A stretch of 54,691 nt of DNA from Mansonella perstans. Its lineage: Eukaryota; Nematoda; Chromadorea; Rhabditida; Onchocercidae. The stretch covers positions 1 to 54,691 of the forward strand of contig JBAMDO010000293.1 of assembly GCA_037074765.1 (NCBI GenBank), in the 5' to 3' direction. The position numbers were made by a program, and so were the translations under genes. Position 1 is the stretch's first letter. Each line of letters starts with the position of its first letter. Under the pieces are notes generated by a model. That model saw only the letters and a program-made list of their open reading frames with translations, was not told where the DNA came from and did no database searches. This document shows positions 12,000-24,500 of the stretch, in pieces.

Positions 12000-14900
12000 T
12001 TTTACTATATAACTGATTTGTTTACTACATAATTTCATGCTCGAATCTAATTTTCATTTCAGATTTTATTGTTCTAAATTGGTACAATTCTCTTCATCTT
12101 AATAGCTGATTTCATTTGTTATTCTCCGAATGCCTTTTCTTTTTTTTGTCTATTAGCGATTTTTTTTGCTGAGAGGTTTCCGAGAGAATAGCAGTACGAA
12201 CGGTAAATTATGTTGTAATTCTGGTCGAATTCAATTACTGCAGTTTTCTCAGGAACTTTGGATTTGGTTTTTATGTCTTGTCGATATTCACAGTGACTTT
12301 TGCATTGATGCTTTCTAAAATTGTAATTGAAGTCTTATATCCACTCTTTGTGCTTTTGTTATGTAACTGTCACAGATCCCCGCTCCATTTCTGTTGCGTT
12401 TGTTTGCTGTATGAAGGTGCGGAATCTTTCTAACTGAATATAGCCTCTTAAGAATCTCAAAGAACAAAATATGTACTTCTTGCGAAGCACTGCGATATTT
12501 CCATCAGAAGTTTGTTGTTGGATCTTTTTTAGTGATTTTTTTTTGATTTAGAAATCTATTAAAGTTTATTGCAAAAGATCTGTATTATCAGTTTATTTCG
12601 GAAATAAAACCTACATCGATTGATTTATGCAGCACAACCCATTTTGAAAAGTAATGTTAGCCAGTATTTTCACAAGTGATTTTGTTTTATTCTAAAAATC
12701 ATTTCCCTGTAAAATGATATTTTTGTCGCGAATTTTCGTATCGCGAAACTTCCAATAAGCCAATAAATCAAATTGTAAATGAATGTTAATGAAATTCTGA
12801 ACCATTCAATTAATTTTACAATCCTTAGATTTATTTCCCATTTCTTTTTGTCGTTATCTAAGCTCATATCCTTTGTATTCATGTCATGAAGAAAATGAAT
12901 TGCTTAAGATATCTATCTACAACAAAAATTTTTACTGCGCTGTCAATCCTCTCTCCTACTATTTTGATTCCTATACTATTGCTACTCTACTCTGATATTA
13001 CTACAATACTGTAGTTATCACTGTTGCTTTTCTAAGTGCTTCATCCCATATAATTGGTTGCAGCTGGAACAATTACGCAGTAATTTAATTAAAATTGTCA
13101 GTAGTTTAATTAAAATTGTTATACTGATTCGCACATTTCATTCTTGGATTCACTTTTTTCGAGTTTTGAGCATTTCACTTTATCAGTTTGAAAAAAGATC
13201 GAGATGAGTAATTGATGGTTAGCTCTTACTAACTTTCATTTCAAACAATCTTCATTACAGAAGATCGAAGACACGAAGTTGTTTGTAACTCGAGAATTAA
13301 ATGTGAAATGAACAGAATTTAGTCATATGTCGATTTGCTATCATTTGTTGGCTTCATCATCGCCAGATACATCAATCAGGAACACATCCTCATTGCTTAT
13401 ATACTCGACTAAAACACATTGGATCACAAATTAGTGATATTGCTTACAAAGTACAGATGGTGTTCTACTACTTAATATTCCCATTGATAGTGAAACTTTG
13501 ATCATATCAGTTGAAAACATTGATAAAAATCTTTGAAATATTTTTGTTTCATAAACTTCTCTTTTTAGGGAAAGTTTAGCGGTTACTTTGAATAATGGAT
13601 ACCTAGATGTCCAAAAAAAAACGAAGAATCTTTTGTAAACAAAGGAATAAGAGAGTAGTGTACAAAAAGAACGAAAGAAATCAATAAACTATTTTATAAT
13701 TTATATCTATAATGAGCAAAACTAGTTACGTCCAAGGACTTTTCATTTTTTTTGAGATTTCAGTTATGCAAACAAAGAATGCTTGAAATTTTTTTCTTAT
13801 ATATCAATTGGACTCAAATTTCTCATAAATAATAAAATGTTTCGCTGTTTTTTCCCTAAAAAGATTATCATAAACAAGGATTGGTGGTCTTCTTCAAATG
13901 AAATAAAATTCATTCATGAAAATTTAAAAGAAAATAAGTAATATATAAAATGGATCAAATTTAAAAATTATTTCTCTTCGAAATGCGAAAGTTGTAAAGC
14001 ATTTGATAGTAAGGACGTATCTCACGTTACATTAACGTACTTAGGATTACATTTTTTTTTTTTTTCTCAGTAAAAATCCCGTTTTTCTATAGCAATGATG
14101 ATAGAAGACATATGTGAGAATAGCTCGTATAAGATTGAGAAACAGTAATACCGGTATTTTTAAAGGTGTACTTAAAATGAATCATTTAAGTATTGCCTGC
14201 TCCTGATCAATTGACAGCTGTTGTCGATATTAGCAGGAATAGTAAAGGATTTGAACAAAATGATATTCAAAAGTGAAACAATGGACTTATCCGATTTTAA
14301 GGTTTTAAAAACAACAAATATATTTCAGTTTTTAAATATATTCGTTGTGATAGAGGAAGCATTTATTCACGTACCGATACTAATCAACATTAGTCCTTTA
14401 GAAAAGTATATTTTTACTAATGATTACCATGCTTTGCTATTTTTTCGAAGCATTAATTTTTAAAATTTTTTCTTACTTTTTTAACAAATTCGACTCTAAC
14501 ATTACTTATGCAAAATTTTACTTGTTTATTATTATAATGATACGTTTTAACTCTTTCAGTGATAAAGCGATGAACAACAGTAATGGAGATAATCACCCTG
14601 GTGGAAATACAATTTCTTTTAGATGATATTATATCAGTCATTTCATATAACTTCACTGAGCACTAATTTGATTTTAATTTTTGAACATATCAAAGGGATC
14701 GAAAAGAAAATAAAATGTTTAATTATGCTTTGATGTAAGCGCATCTTATCCCTTTAGAAATTAATTCTCAATTAGACAATTAATTCGTAAATACAATTAA
14801 TTCGGAAAAAATACGATTGCTTTTCCTTTCAGTTGCTATTAACCACGGACTACTTTTAAAACATTTTTCATCGCCTAATTCAAATATCAAATTTATTTCA

Positions 14901-16156
14901 GGAAGACTAATTAAATGACCTTATCGAACTTGTGACTTCCCGCCAACTTGACTTTAATATGTTCAGTGTAATGTTTGAATCTCGAAAAAATATCATTTCT
15001 GAAATACACTATCCTGTCGGAATTCAGGATGACTGTATTCCATAAGTAGGACAGGAATCAACATTTTAGGTGAATGAAATTTCCAAAAAGAATACTGTAA
15101 ATCTAACACAACGACTAATGTAATGTAGGATCAATGTTCCTCTAATATTTAATATATTCAATGTACTATTTCATAGCCTTCAACACCGCGAAATCGCAAC
15201 AGAATAACAAAAGCATGAAATTTCAAACAATTGATAATATCGCAGGTTAATTAGTCTCCGTATTTCAGTTTGTTGTCAAGTGGTACTAAATATTCAATTT
15301 GATAGTTCTAAATTTCTCATGTACGGATTACTTTTTTTTATTAACTGTAGAGAAGATGCTATAAACGATGATTATACTCTGCAAAGATTCCTCGATATGC
15401 TTACGGAATTCCCTCATTCCGTCTAGAAAACACGTGATATTTCTGTTACTCTCTATTACAATGCAATACTAAAACACGTCCTCTTTCATCTTCCGCTTAT
15501 CATTTAAATATCAAGTCTCATTTTCACTTATCTGAAAAAAATGTTTACTGCCTTTAAAAACGGCAAGTAAGCTAAGTTACGTTATTACTTCACGTTACTG
15601 AACTTATATCTCGAGATGCTCATTCTAGTAAGCGTAGAATCTGGTAACAATACAGAATCTGATGGCAAGCATGGCATATATACTCGACTTAAATGTTACT
15701 CTTCCTAAATGTCATCTTTACATTTCTTGTCTCATATCTGATAAAATCTCTTTATCATGTAGGATGCACGTTTTCATATCGTCATTTCTTTTATTGCGAC
15801 TTTTATTGCTAGTGTGTGGTCGATTGTTGAACGTGCTGTCTACTGCGGATCAGCTGTGTATTGGACGCGAGTGGAGGTGTATCCAGTGTAAGCGTTGTAG
15901 ATACTCGTTGTGGTCAGTGAATAAGGCTTGACCACTTTCACATGTCCATTGCAACCTGTTAGATGTACTAATCAGTTCGCATGCTTTCTTATTTTTTCTT
16001 AAACCATATAGACGTGAACATATAAGTTGTAGTGATTCCCGACTTACCCTGTTGTTGCAGTGAATGAACATAAGTTATTAAGTGTTGTAAAATTATTTCA
16101 GGTAGCACTGTAACTGTCATCACTATTGCTATTGCAGCGAAGTTAACAGAAAGGAG
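12000..16156. other. Long intergenic region with no convincing gene
   Basis: About 4.1 kb of AT-rich sequence between the NBS1-like and MIER1 genes, with homopolymer runs (for example poly-T near 14051). Scattered ORFs of 60-90 codons (12882-12670 minus; 14221-14463 plus; 15662-15931 plus) have no family resemblance and no strong splice context. The last few hundred bases presumably hold the MIER1 promoter and 5' UTR. Confidence 0.5.
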
Positions 16157-18856
16157 ATGGCTGACGAGGAGCATTCTGATTCTCGGACAGAAGATGATTA
16201 TGAAGGCGAGGAAGTATATGATGATGAAGGTATATTTCACTGTGTTTCTGATGATCTGAAATCTGTTACTTCATGGCTATCGAGATGTTGGGGAATTCTC
16301 ATTTATCTTTTTCTAAACTTGCAGGTACTCTGGATGAAGAAGAAATGCTGCATCCAGAAGAGTCCTATCAAGATGAGCTTAAATCGCTACAAGATGATGC
16401 TAATTTATCCATTGAAGAATTGAGACAAAAATACTGCAAAGCTGTTACTGAGGAGGAGTATGATGATGCGCAGTCCACTTCAACTTCGGATGATACTCGT
16501 AAATCGGAAAGCACAGATGATGCAGCTGTCAATCGGGATTTTATGGAGCCAGGTAGCATTTTTGTACCTGCACTTTTGTCATTTCGATCTGTGGATTTTT
16601 GATGGCTAATTTCATTCCATAGGCACTCTTTTACTTTCATAATCAACAGATACTTTGTTGTTTCCTTCTCGTTATGTACGTTCATTAATGCCGTCCATTT
16701 CTGAAGTAATTATGTGTGTGTGTGTGTGTTTGTTGTATGTATACGTTTGTATATGTATATTAACTGAATTTTGCGAACTGTTTTTAAAAGTTGCTAATTT
16801 GAGATTACATCTCATTTTTCCCCTTTCATTGTCATCTGCATATCCGACCTTGGTTTTTTTATTAAAATTAAGATTTGAGATTATGGAGTAATTTTGAAAA
16901 TCTTTTTATACAAATATGTATTTCCAGTTCATTATTGCATCCCATTAGATTTTCCGAAGTTACAGAAATCAGAAATTTTCTACTTTTCCCTTTCAGGTGT
17001 GGGAACATTGCCAGTTACACCTTCCAAAAAGGGGAAAAAAGAACACGGTTATTTCTCGGATATTGATGATAACGAAGAGGACATTGATTATGTGCCCCCT
17101 GATCGTTGGCGAAGGATTGTGCGGCAAGGACCAATGTATCAAGCATCAGTTCCTGACGTAATGTCCACTTGTCCAAAAAGTCCACGTAAGACATTTTTAA
17201 TGCGTGTTTTTTGCAAATACTCACTCAATTTTTTTCCAATTACAAAATTTCAATCATATTCAGGAGGAGAGCTTGAAATGCTTTTGTGGTCTCCTCATTG
17301 TGACTTATCAATGAAGAAAGTGGAAGAGTATTTGAAGAATTATTACGACAGGGTGCTGCAGAGCAATGATTCATCCTTTCCAATCGAAACGCGCAAACCT
17401 GGCAATTTAAATCGAAATTTTCCTATAAAAGATGATGAAGACGCTTTGAAGTAAGATTATTTTTGCGCTGATGTAACAGCACTTTTAATTTCCTGCTTTC
17501 ATGATTTTGCTTTATTATTCAGAGCTCTGCTGAACGCGAAATATAATACGAGCATAGCATTGGCCAGTTATCCATTTCCACGTGCTAATGCCCCTCTGAA
17601 GAGTGTTGGACCAAATCCTGTCAGATGGAATGATCAGGTTTGCAGCTTTATTTTGCAGTTTGAGATATGAAATGGATCACACTAATTTGTCAATCTTATG
17701 ATTGCTTTTAGGACTGTGAACTTTTCGAAAGAGGCATGCAGATGTATGGAAAGAATTTTTGCCTTATAAAGCGATTAGTAAGTTTTTTATGTTTTTTTTA
17801 CGTATAAAAGTCTTAACAAAGAAGGCTTTAAAAGCCTTCTTGTTAAGACAACCAGTGCTATTTACGTTGACTTTTTTGCATGATTTTTTATTGTTAGTCA
17901 TAAGCAAAATAATTTTGCAGTATGGTTTCTTCATTCTTGCTATATTTTTCTAGTAAAAGTTCATGTTTTCAGTTATATAACGTAATTACATTTTTGCTTA
18001 TCAATTAGTTCTTACTTTTTTGCTTAACTATTTTGTTATTCTTTTGTTATTCTCGACCTTGCAGTTTTACTGATATTTATATTTGTGCGCCATATTAATC
18101 ATTTGTAAATGTTCATATATTTGAAAATGATATATTGTTATTTCCTTCATTTATTATTGTGCATTCTTTCACTAAGCACTGCCATCACTGTACTAAAAAA
18201 ATCTGTGCGCGCAGGAGAGAAAATATTTCTGAATCCATATAGAATAATCCAGTAATTAAATCGATTTTCTAATTTAAAAGCTGTCTTTTCAGTTACCTCA
18301 TCGAACCGTCGGTGAAATTGTACATTTCTACTATATTTGGAAGAAAACAGAACGTCATGATATGTACCAAGAACGAGTTCGAGGAACCAAAAGCCAAGAC
18401 CATCCCAACTGCACGTATGTGAATTTTTATTCGCATTGTATGTTCTTCAGCCGCTGTTCTTATTGCCTTCTTGTTTTTTTTAGAGAACCAAGATCCTTAA
18501 TTTTCTCAGTAATGTTCTGAGTTGTTATACAGTAAGATACAGATAACATTTTGGAGGAGTGTATTTTATAGTGACTGGTGAATTCCAAACATTTGCGTTA
18601 GTTACGAAAGTGTATATATTGAAATTTATGCCGCCAATCTATTTTAAATGCCATAATTCAAAAGTATTTTAGTGATTTCATGGGTGGATTAATGGATCAT
18701 ATGGATGGAAGGAGTAATGTGAATGTATTGGATATTGCAGCAAATGCAGTTCCTGTTGAAATGGATTTGATAAGTAAAGATTGGGTTTGGAACAATGAAG
18801 AAGATAATACGCTTCCTCATTTGGATAGCGATACAATTGCTAACGTATTACAGTGA
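16157..18856 (+). CDS. MIER1-type ELM2-SANT transcriptional corepressor
   Basis: Nuclear chromatin regulator that recruits class I histone deacetylases through ELM2-SANT. Eight exons (16157-16229, 16325-16552, 16997-17185, 17264-17450, 17523-17637, 17712-17777, 18293-18414, 18673-18856) give 387 residues. The N-terminus is highly acidic (DEEEMLHPEESYQDELKSL) followed by LSIEELRQKY, both MIER hallmarks. ELM2 runs from about 139 to 245 (IVRQGPMYQASVP, LLWSPHCDLSMKKVEEYL). SANT spans about 259-312 (RWNDQDCELFERGMQMYGKN, HRTVGEIVHFYYIWKKTER), aligning with YGKDFHLI and FYYMWKKSER of human MIER1. After SANT comes a HPNCTDFM segment like the HPGVTDYM of human MIER1, then a short tail. The protein is shorter than human MIER1 (about 510), mainly at the C-terminus. 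Confidence 0.93.
16717..16731 (+). repeat. TG microsatellite in a MIER1 intron
   Basis: A short perfect (TG)n run within the second intron of the MIER1-type gene. Confidence 0.8.
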
Positions 18857-21510
18857 TGCCTCTGGCTGCAAAAAAATTATGTTTATTATTTGCGATCTCC
18901 TCAATACTGTTGTTCGTAAAGCATTTCCTCAAAGCATTCATTTTATTTAACTTCATTGCATACATAATAGGTTTAAAATAGATACTACATATACGAAGCA
19001 GTACTACAACATGAGCTCATACTTTTCAAGTAATACTCAAAAGCTATCTAATTGTTTCTTATTCATGTACAGTTTTTTTTTTCCTTATAATTTAAAGGAT
19101 GGAATATTGATGGTAATTTTTTTTTCCTGGATGTTTTTATTTATTTCTAATTTCCCATCTCAAACATGAGAATTGTTATGAAAGAATCCATAAGCTGAAT
19201 AATATAGTTTGCGTTTTAAACACCCAAAATGTTTGATAATTAAGAAACGGGTTATTTATTCCCGGTAGATTAAAACTGATCTTTTTATACTGGTTTACTA
19301 GTGGGACGTTAACATTTTTGGCCTTTTTTATTAAGCTCAGCTCGAATCATAACTTTCATCGCAAAAGTTGATGTTTTAAAAGTTTATATAATCACTTAGA
19401 TTTTTTTGTCACATGTAATACGTCCCAGTTTTTCTCATCCAGGTGACTATATTAAATGTTAGCTTACTACCATCACATAGTCTTGTTTTTTTTTTTTTTT
19501 TTTTTTCATTTGCCCTCTCTACCTAGGAATCGGTAGAGCTTTAATAATTCCAAAATATAAAGTCGAAAAAATGTTTACAATCACTTCATGGTATTGCTTG
19601 TTTATTTTAACGTACAAATTATTTCATTTCCAAATAACGTTTTGTTTAATAATAAATGAACATATTTATACTCATATTAGCACATTAACTGAAAAAATAG
19701 AATAATGAGCTCTGGCAACAGATAGGGTTTTAATGATATAAGATCAAGAATGGTACTAGACAGAGGTGCTTGTCAAATTCAAATGGTAGCTTCCTGCAAT
19801 TCCTGTTGATGAAGCGCGGTGCAATTCAGAGAATTAGAAATCTATGAGAGAATTCAGAGAATTTAACAGAGAAAACTGCTGTCCATATTACTCCTCTAAT
19901 ATGAAGGAATATAGAAGTCCTCGGGAAACGAGATGAGTAGTATTGCTTAAAGAGGCGAACAGTGCTTACAGTTGTAGAAAGTGGACTGTACCTCATAATT
20001 CTAAAGTACTGTTGCCCGTTTGTGTAATAATACTACTAAATCAAAAGTTGGTAATGGCAATTTTCAACGACAAGCGGAAGAAGAAGTTAAGATGAGCTGA
20101 TTTCACATGTCTTTAAAGTGAGAGAAATAGTTGGAAAAAGAGAATTTTATAAGGCGTAAGATGAAAAGTTTCTGGTAGCGATATGATGATGGTTGTAGTT
20201 AGAACTTTATCATGAAAAGCAATAAGAGATAGCATTTCAGTTGAATAGAAAAATAACAGTAAACTTCGAAGATTTTAAGCCATTTTTAGAAGTGCTATTC
20301 ATTTTAAGAACAAAATTGCTTAATATTATTGTGGATATATAATGGATTTGTAATTAATTAAAAGCTAACATATAGGAATTCGATTGGAATCTGTAATAAT
20401 TTTCTGCCTTAAATCTAGCGAAAATGATCGAGAAGTTGAAGAAGAAATAACACCTATCATTCGGTATAAATGATAGTTTGGTTTAATGTTTCCTTCATCC
20501 ATCTATAAATTAAATCACTTTCTGATTGACGCATCTGACTTTCTGACTTTGCAATTTCTGATTAGCATCAGGAATCACGTTTTGTTCACATTTTTTAACT
20601 AAAGCATTCAAAATGGAACGCATTTACATAGAAGTTAACAAAACTGCAGCTAAGAATGAGCTCGAATATTATTATTCAGTAACAGATTGTAGAAGCCTAG
20701 CATCATATTGCTCCTAGTTGCTCTAACAAGAATCCTTTTACGGATCATGAAGATGGCATGAAGCATTATGGATTACCATATTTTCGAACTTCTCTTCACT
20801 GATCACCACATCAAAAATACTATTTGTACTAATAAGGCATACTGTATAAATATCTGCAATAAAATTTGTAAAAAGCTTACTACACTACCCATAACAAAAT
20901 ATTTAATAAAAAACTACTTGCGCTTTTTATGATATAAAATTTGACAAATCACAAATCTGAAACCTTCAAATAGGAAACATATTATTTAACTACTTTGAAT
21001 CAATTCATCTCTACAAGCAACCCATCCAACTGTATAAATATGTAGATATTATTAAAGGAATATTGAAAGAACGAGCGATCCAAATTGTTCTTTATTAGTT
21101 CAACAGAAGGAAGTTTAATGTCGAGATAAAAATAAAGCGAAAGATGGCATAATTGCTACCTTCAAAATTCCTTATTGGAATAAAATGATCTTCTTAGTTA
21201 TCTCTTTACTTGCAACTAAGGAAGAAATCTGTTATAATTTATTGAAAAAAATTTCTTTTCCAATTTTAAAATAGATTCTTGAGACTACCTTACCTTATTC
21301 AATGGACCTATATTTTACATTCCTCTTTATTTAGCTTCTGTAATTTATTTTGATTTGGGGAAAACCAGAAGAAGGTTTTTCAGAAACATGTAGAAAGAAT
21401 TCCAAAATCTATAACTGCGCTGTAATCAGTTCTAAAAGCATCAGTTCTTCTTTCTCAAGAACAGTTTAAAATTATAGAAGCATCATTTTTTAGGAGAATA
21501 TTTTAATTTG
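18857..21510. other. Convergent intergenic region (MIER1 / INTS7 3' ends)
   Basis: About 2.65 kb between two converging genes, presumably 3' UTRs and spacer. It holds a long poly-T run (about 19488-19506) followed by a small perfect hairpin (CTCTACC...GGTAGAG, 19517-19538). No ORF has credible coding character and I recognise no RNA gene. Confidence 0.5.
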
Positions 21511-24500
21511 TCAACTGACAATAGAATCCATTTTTTTACAAAGCAGACAAAAATTTTTTACATCTAGATAAAGACTTGTATTTGCTGGTATTTCTTTTTG
21601 TGTATCCAATGCGACTTCTGTCAGATTCCGGCATCGAAGGACGATCAAATACTCACTTTTATGATCTACTGACCTAAATGTTATACCCTTATTTTTATAG
21701 GATTTTCCTCCCACATGTTTGTAAAGCTGCAATTACGTTTTTTGTCTGAATGCGCTCAGAATGCTCATTAGTTACGTTGTTTGTTGAGCAAGCTTAGAAA
21801 ATCAACCACTTTCCTAGTTCACTTTTGAAAATTGATAAGCTTTCAGTGGGTACCACTCTTATCGAGAGTTATATCAATAATCGATCAAATTTATAAAAAT
21901 GCAAAACAAATTAACTTTTCCTAACTCGATAATTACAAAAACACACAGAAAAGTAAATGCTTCAAGAAGAGACATGAATTTTCAATTCTGCTGTAACATC
22001 ACTTTCCCACAGTCGTTTTGTTTCTTTATCCAAAAAGTTTATCGAAAATTCCATCGTACAACTCTAAAAATATTCCTTACATTTACTGAATTTGAAATCT
22101 TGATATCCTACGCCTCATAATTCAGTCTACAATAAGAAAATCAATTAGAAATAACTGAAACCACTGAGAAGGTAAAAAAGAACTTTATGCTCTTATCACA
22201 TCTATCTTACTTCTATGCAAAATATGACAGTCACCTGCGGGAACGCAAGAAGAAATTGAGCATTGAAGAATTTTCCTTCTTGTAGCACTACAGTCTGCAG
22301 CTGTGAGCAGTCCTTCTGAAAAAGTGCCATTTCAAAGAACATTTGTTAAAATCTGTTAAAGAAGCTAAAGAAATCTGTTGAAGAACTTGATCTAAAAAAG
22401 TTGTTCCACTTTTTCCAGAATGAAAAAATTTTGATTTTTAGAGCACTGCTTTATTTGAAATAATTTTTAAAAAACCAAATTTCCCAGAAATAGCTCACAG
22501 TAGCACTTTTCGCAAACTTTGCTATTGCTTTTACAATGACAGCTTCAACGGAAGATGCATGCGATGATTCGATTGCACCTTCAATAGAAATTGGTACTTT
22601 TTGACTAGAAGAGACATCAACTGCAGTTTCCGTTGGTGCTGGCTGCGGTAGAACGTTTAACTTAAATGAAGAGAATTTTAGAATCCCGCTAGAACTTCAA
22701 ATTTCATTCAAAACATCTGGTAAAATTTTAAACTGCTTTTAAATGAAATTTCCGTCAAGGACAATTATCGGACTTCGGTGAACCGGTACCTTTATGTGTG
22801 TATATTTAAGTTGTTGGAAAAAAAATCGAGGAATACATATCGGAAGACTGCACAGGTGCCCGAAAGTATCCATAAGAAATTTCAATTTCTGAAATGAACT
22901 TCATGGAGACAAAATAACTGGTAAGGCATTTATGATAATATATAAAGAACTCTCTTCTTTCAAAATAGACTTAGAAAGTTGAAATAAATTTGGAAAATGT
23001 TTTCTATATTAACAGAAAGACAAAGTACTTCTTTTGTTAGTCGCTTCTCCAAAGGTATAATATCCAGCTTTTCAATTTCTCCTTTGGCCCACAAGATTGA
23101 AGCTCGTAAACGTTTATTCGCCAGTGAATAACGCGATGAAGAAGATATTGATAAAGGACTAAAAATGTTGCATACGATTATAAAAAAAACTCAAAAGAAT
23201 GTTTCAGATGACCTTATTTGCTAAGAAAAAATTTTTTGAAATGTAAAAACTAGGTTTCTGTAATCATCTGGTTCCGACACATTTCCGCTTCACAGTCGTA
23301 AAATCAAACCGCTGCGCTGTAAAATAACACGACAGCAGGGCAGATCAATTAAAAAAAAAAAAAAAAAAAACAAGCACTTCCGCATCACTTCGCGAAAAAA
23401 TCCCAAAAAATGGCAGTGCAGAACAAATGAATTTGGCGCACCGCAAAGAATTGTGTATTTAAAAGACAGACAGAGCTTGCTTATGAGATGAATGCAGAAC
23501 TTTGGAAATTGATAGGTGACACCAAAGGTATGACTGATAAATAGAACTGGTCCAATGTAACGCAATGGATACATTCTGGACGATTAAAATAACAAATGGA
23601 CTCGGAAAGAGTTGAATACATTTGCAAACAGAATAAGTCAGAACATATATTGAAACAAATCGCAAAACTAACGACAAAGGCTGCTGCTTTACAAATAACT
23701 GTAAAGCAGCACTGAATAGAGCACAGATTCCACCATATAGTTCTACGAAGGTCATAGTACTAGTGTCCGCATCAAAGCAATGCTTGTACAAGTCCAACCA
23801 CATATCGCGACATTTATTCATTCCTGAAGATTATAAATTCTTGGCAAAAGAATATTTCCTATAAAATCTGGTGACATGGAAGAAATGGTAATCAGATATT
23901 TCCAACTAGAATGGAATCTAGTCATAATGAACTTACTTACTGCACAAGCTTGCAAACGAATTGAAACTTTCTTCATGATAAAAGGAGCTGGTTTTTCATT
24001 AAATAATAAGTTCGTATTAATAACAGTTAAAAAACTGCGTAAAGCTGCATACATGTTATACAGGCACTCCACAAATCGCAATGGAAACATAAAATAACGT
24101 AAGGATTCTCGCGATGAGCATAAAGCCTAAATTACGTGGAATTAAAAAGTGTAGAAATATAATTCAAATCAAATTTCAAATCCAGTAATTGAACTAATTC
24201 ATTATATGGCTATTTGTGATTCGTAAGAAACACTGAGACCTACAGAAAGTGACAATCGAGCACTGTTGAGATTTCCAATAGACTTTTCCAAAGCAAAAAC
24301 CGTAAATTCCGAAAGTGATGCACAACAAATATCTCTTAAAGCTGTTAGCCACATTTTGGTCTGAAATGATTTCCCCTGAAACAATAGGATGATGTTACTC
24401 AGCGCAACAAAAATGACACAAGTTTGACAAAACATGGGAATATTAAGAGTCTCATCAAAAGACACTAAGGATGTGATAAAACAACAATATAAATGAAAAC

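Noticed and set aside
12670..12882. 70-codon minus-strand ORF with hydrophobic stretch
   Set aside because: No splice or conserved context, no recognisable family, and ORFs of this size are common in AT-rich DNA.
14221..14463. 80-codon ORF in the 12-16 kb region
   Set aside because: Hydrophobic AT-driven composition, no ATG-initiated conserved domain and no splice partners.
15662..15931. 89-codon ORF with a cysteine cluster upstream of MIER1
   Set aside because: Sits where the MIER1 promoter/5' UTR is expected; the cysteine cluster at its end is not a recognised motif and there is no supporting exon structure.
19517..19538. Perfect 7-bp hairpin (CTCTACC/GGTAGAG) after a poly-T run, considered as a small RNA or tRNA fragment
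   Set aside because: No T-loop, anticodon arm or other RNA family feature nearby; one short stem is expected by chance.
23290..23574. 94-codon minus-strand ORF with a phenylalanine run
   Set aside because: Frame-shifted shadow over the INTS7 3' region; the Phe run is only the poly-A tract read on the other strand.
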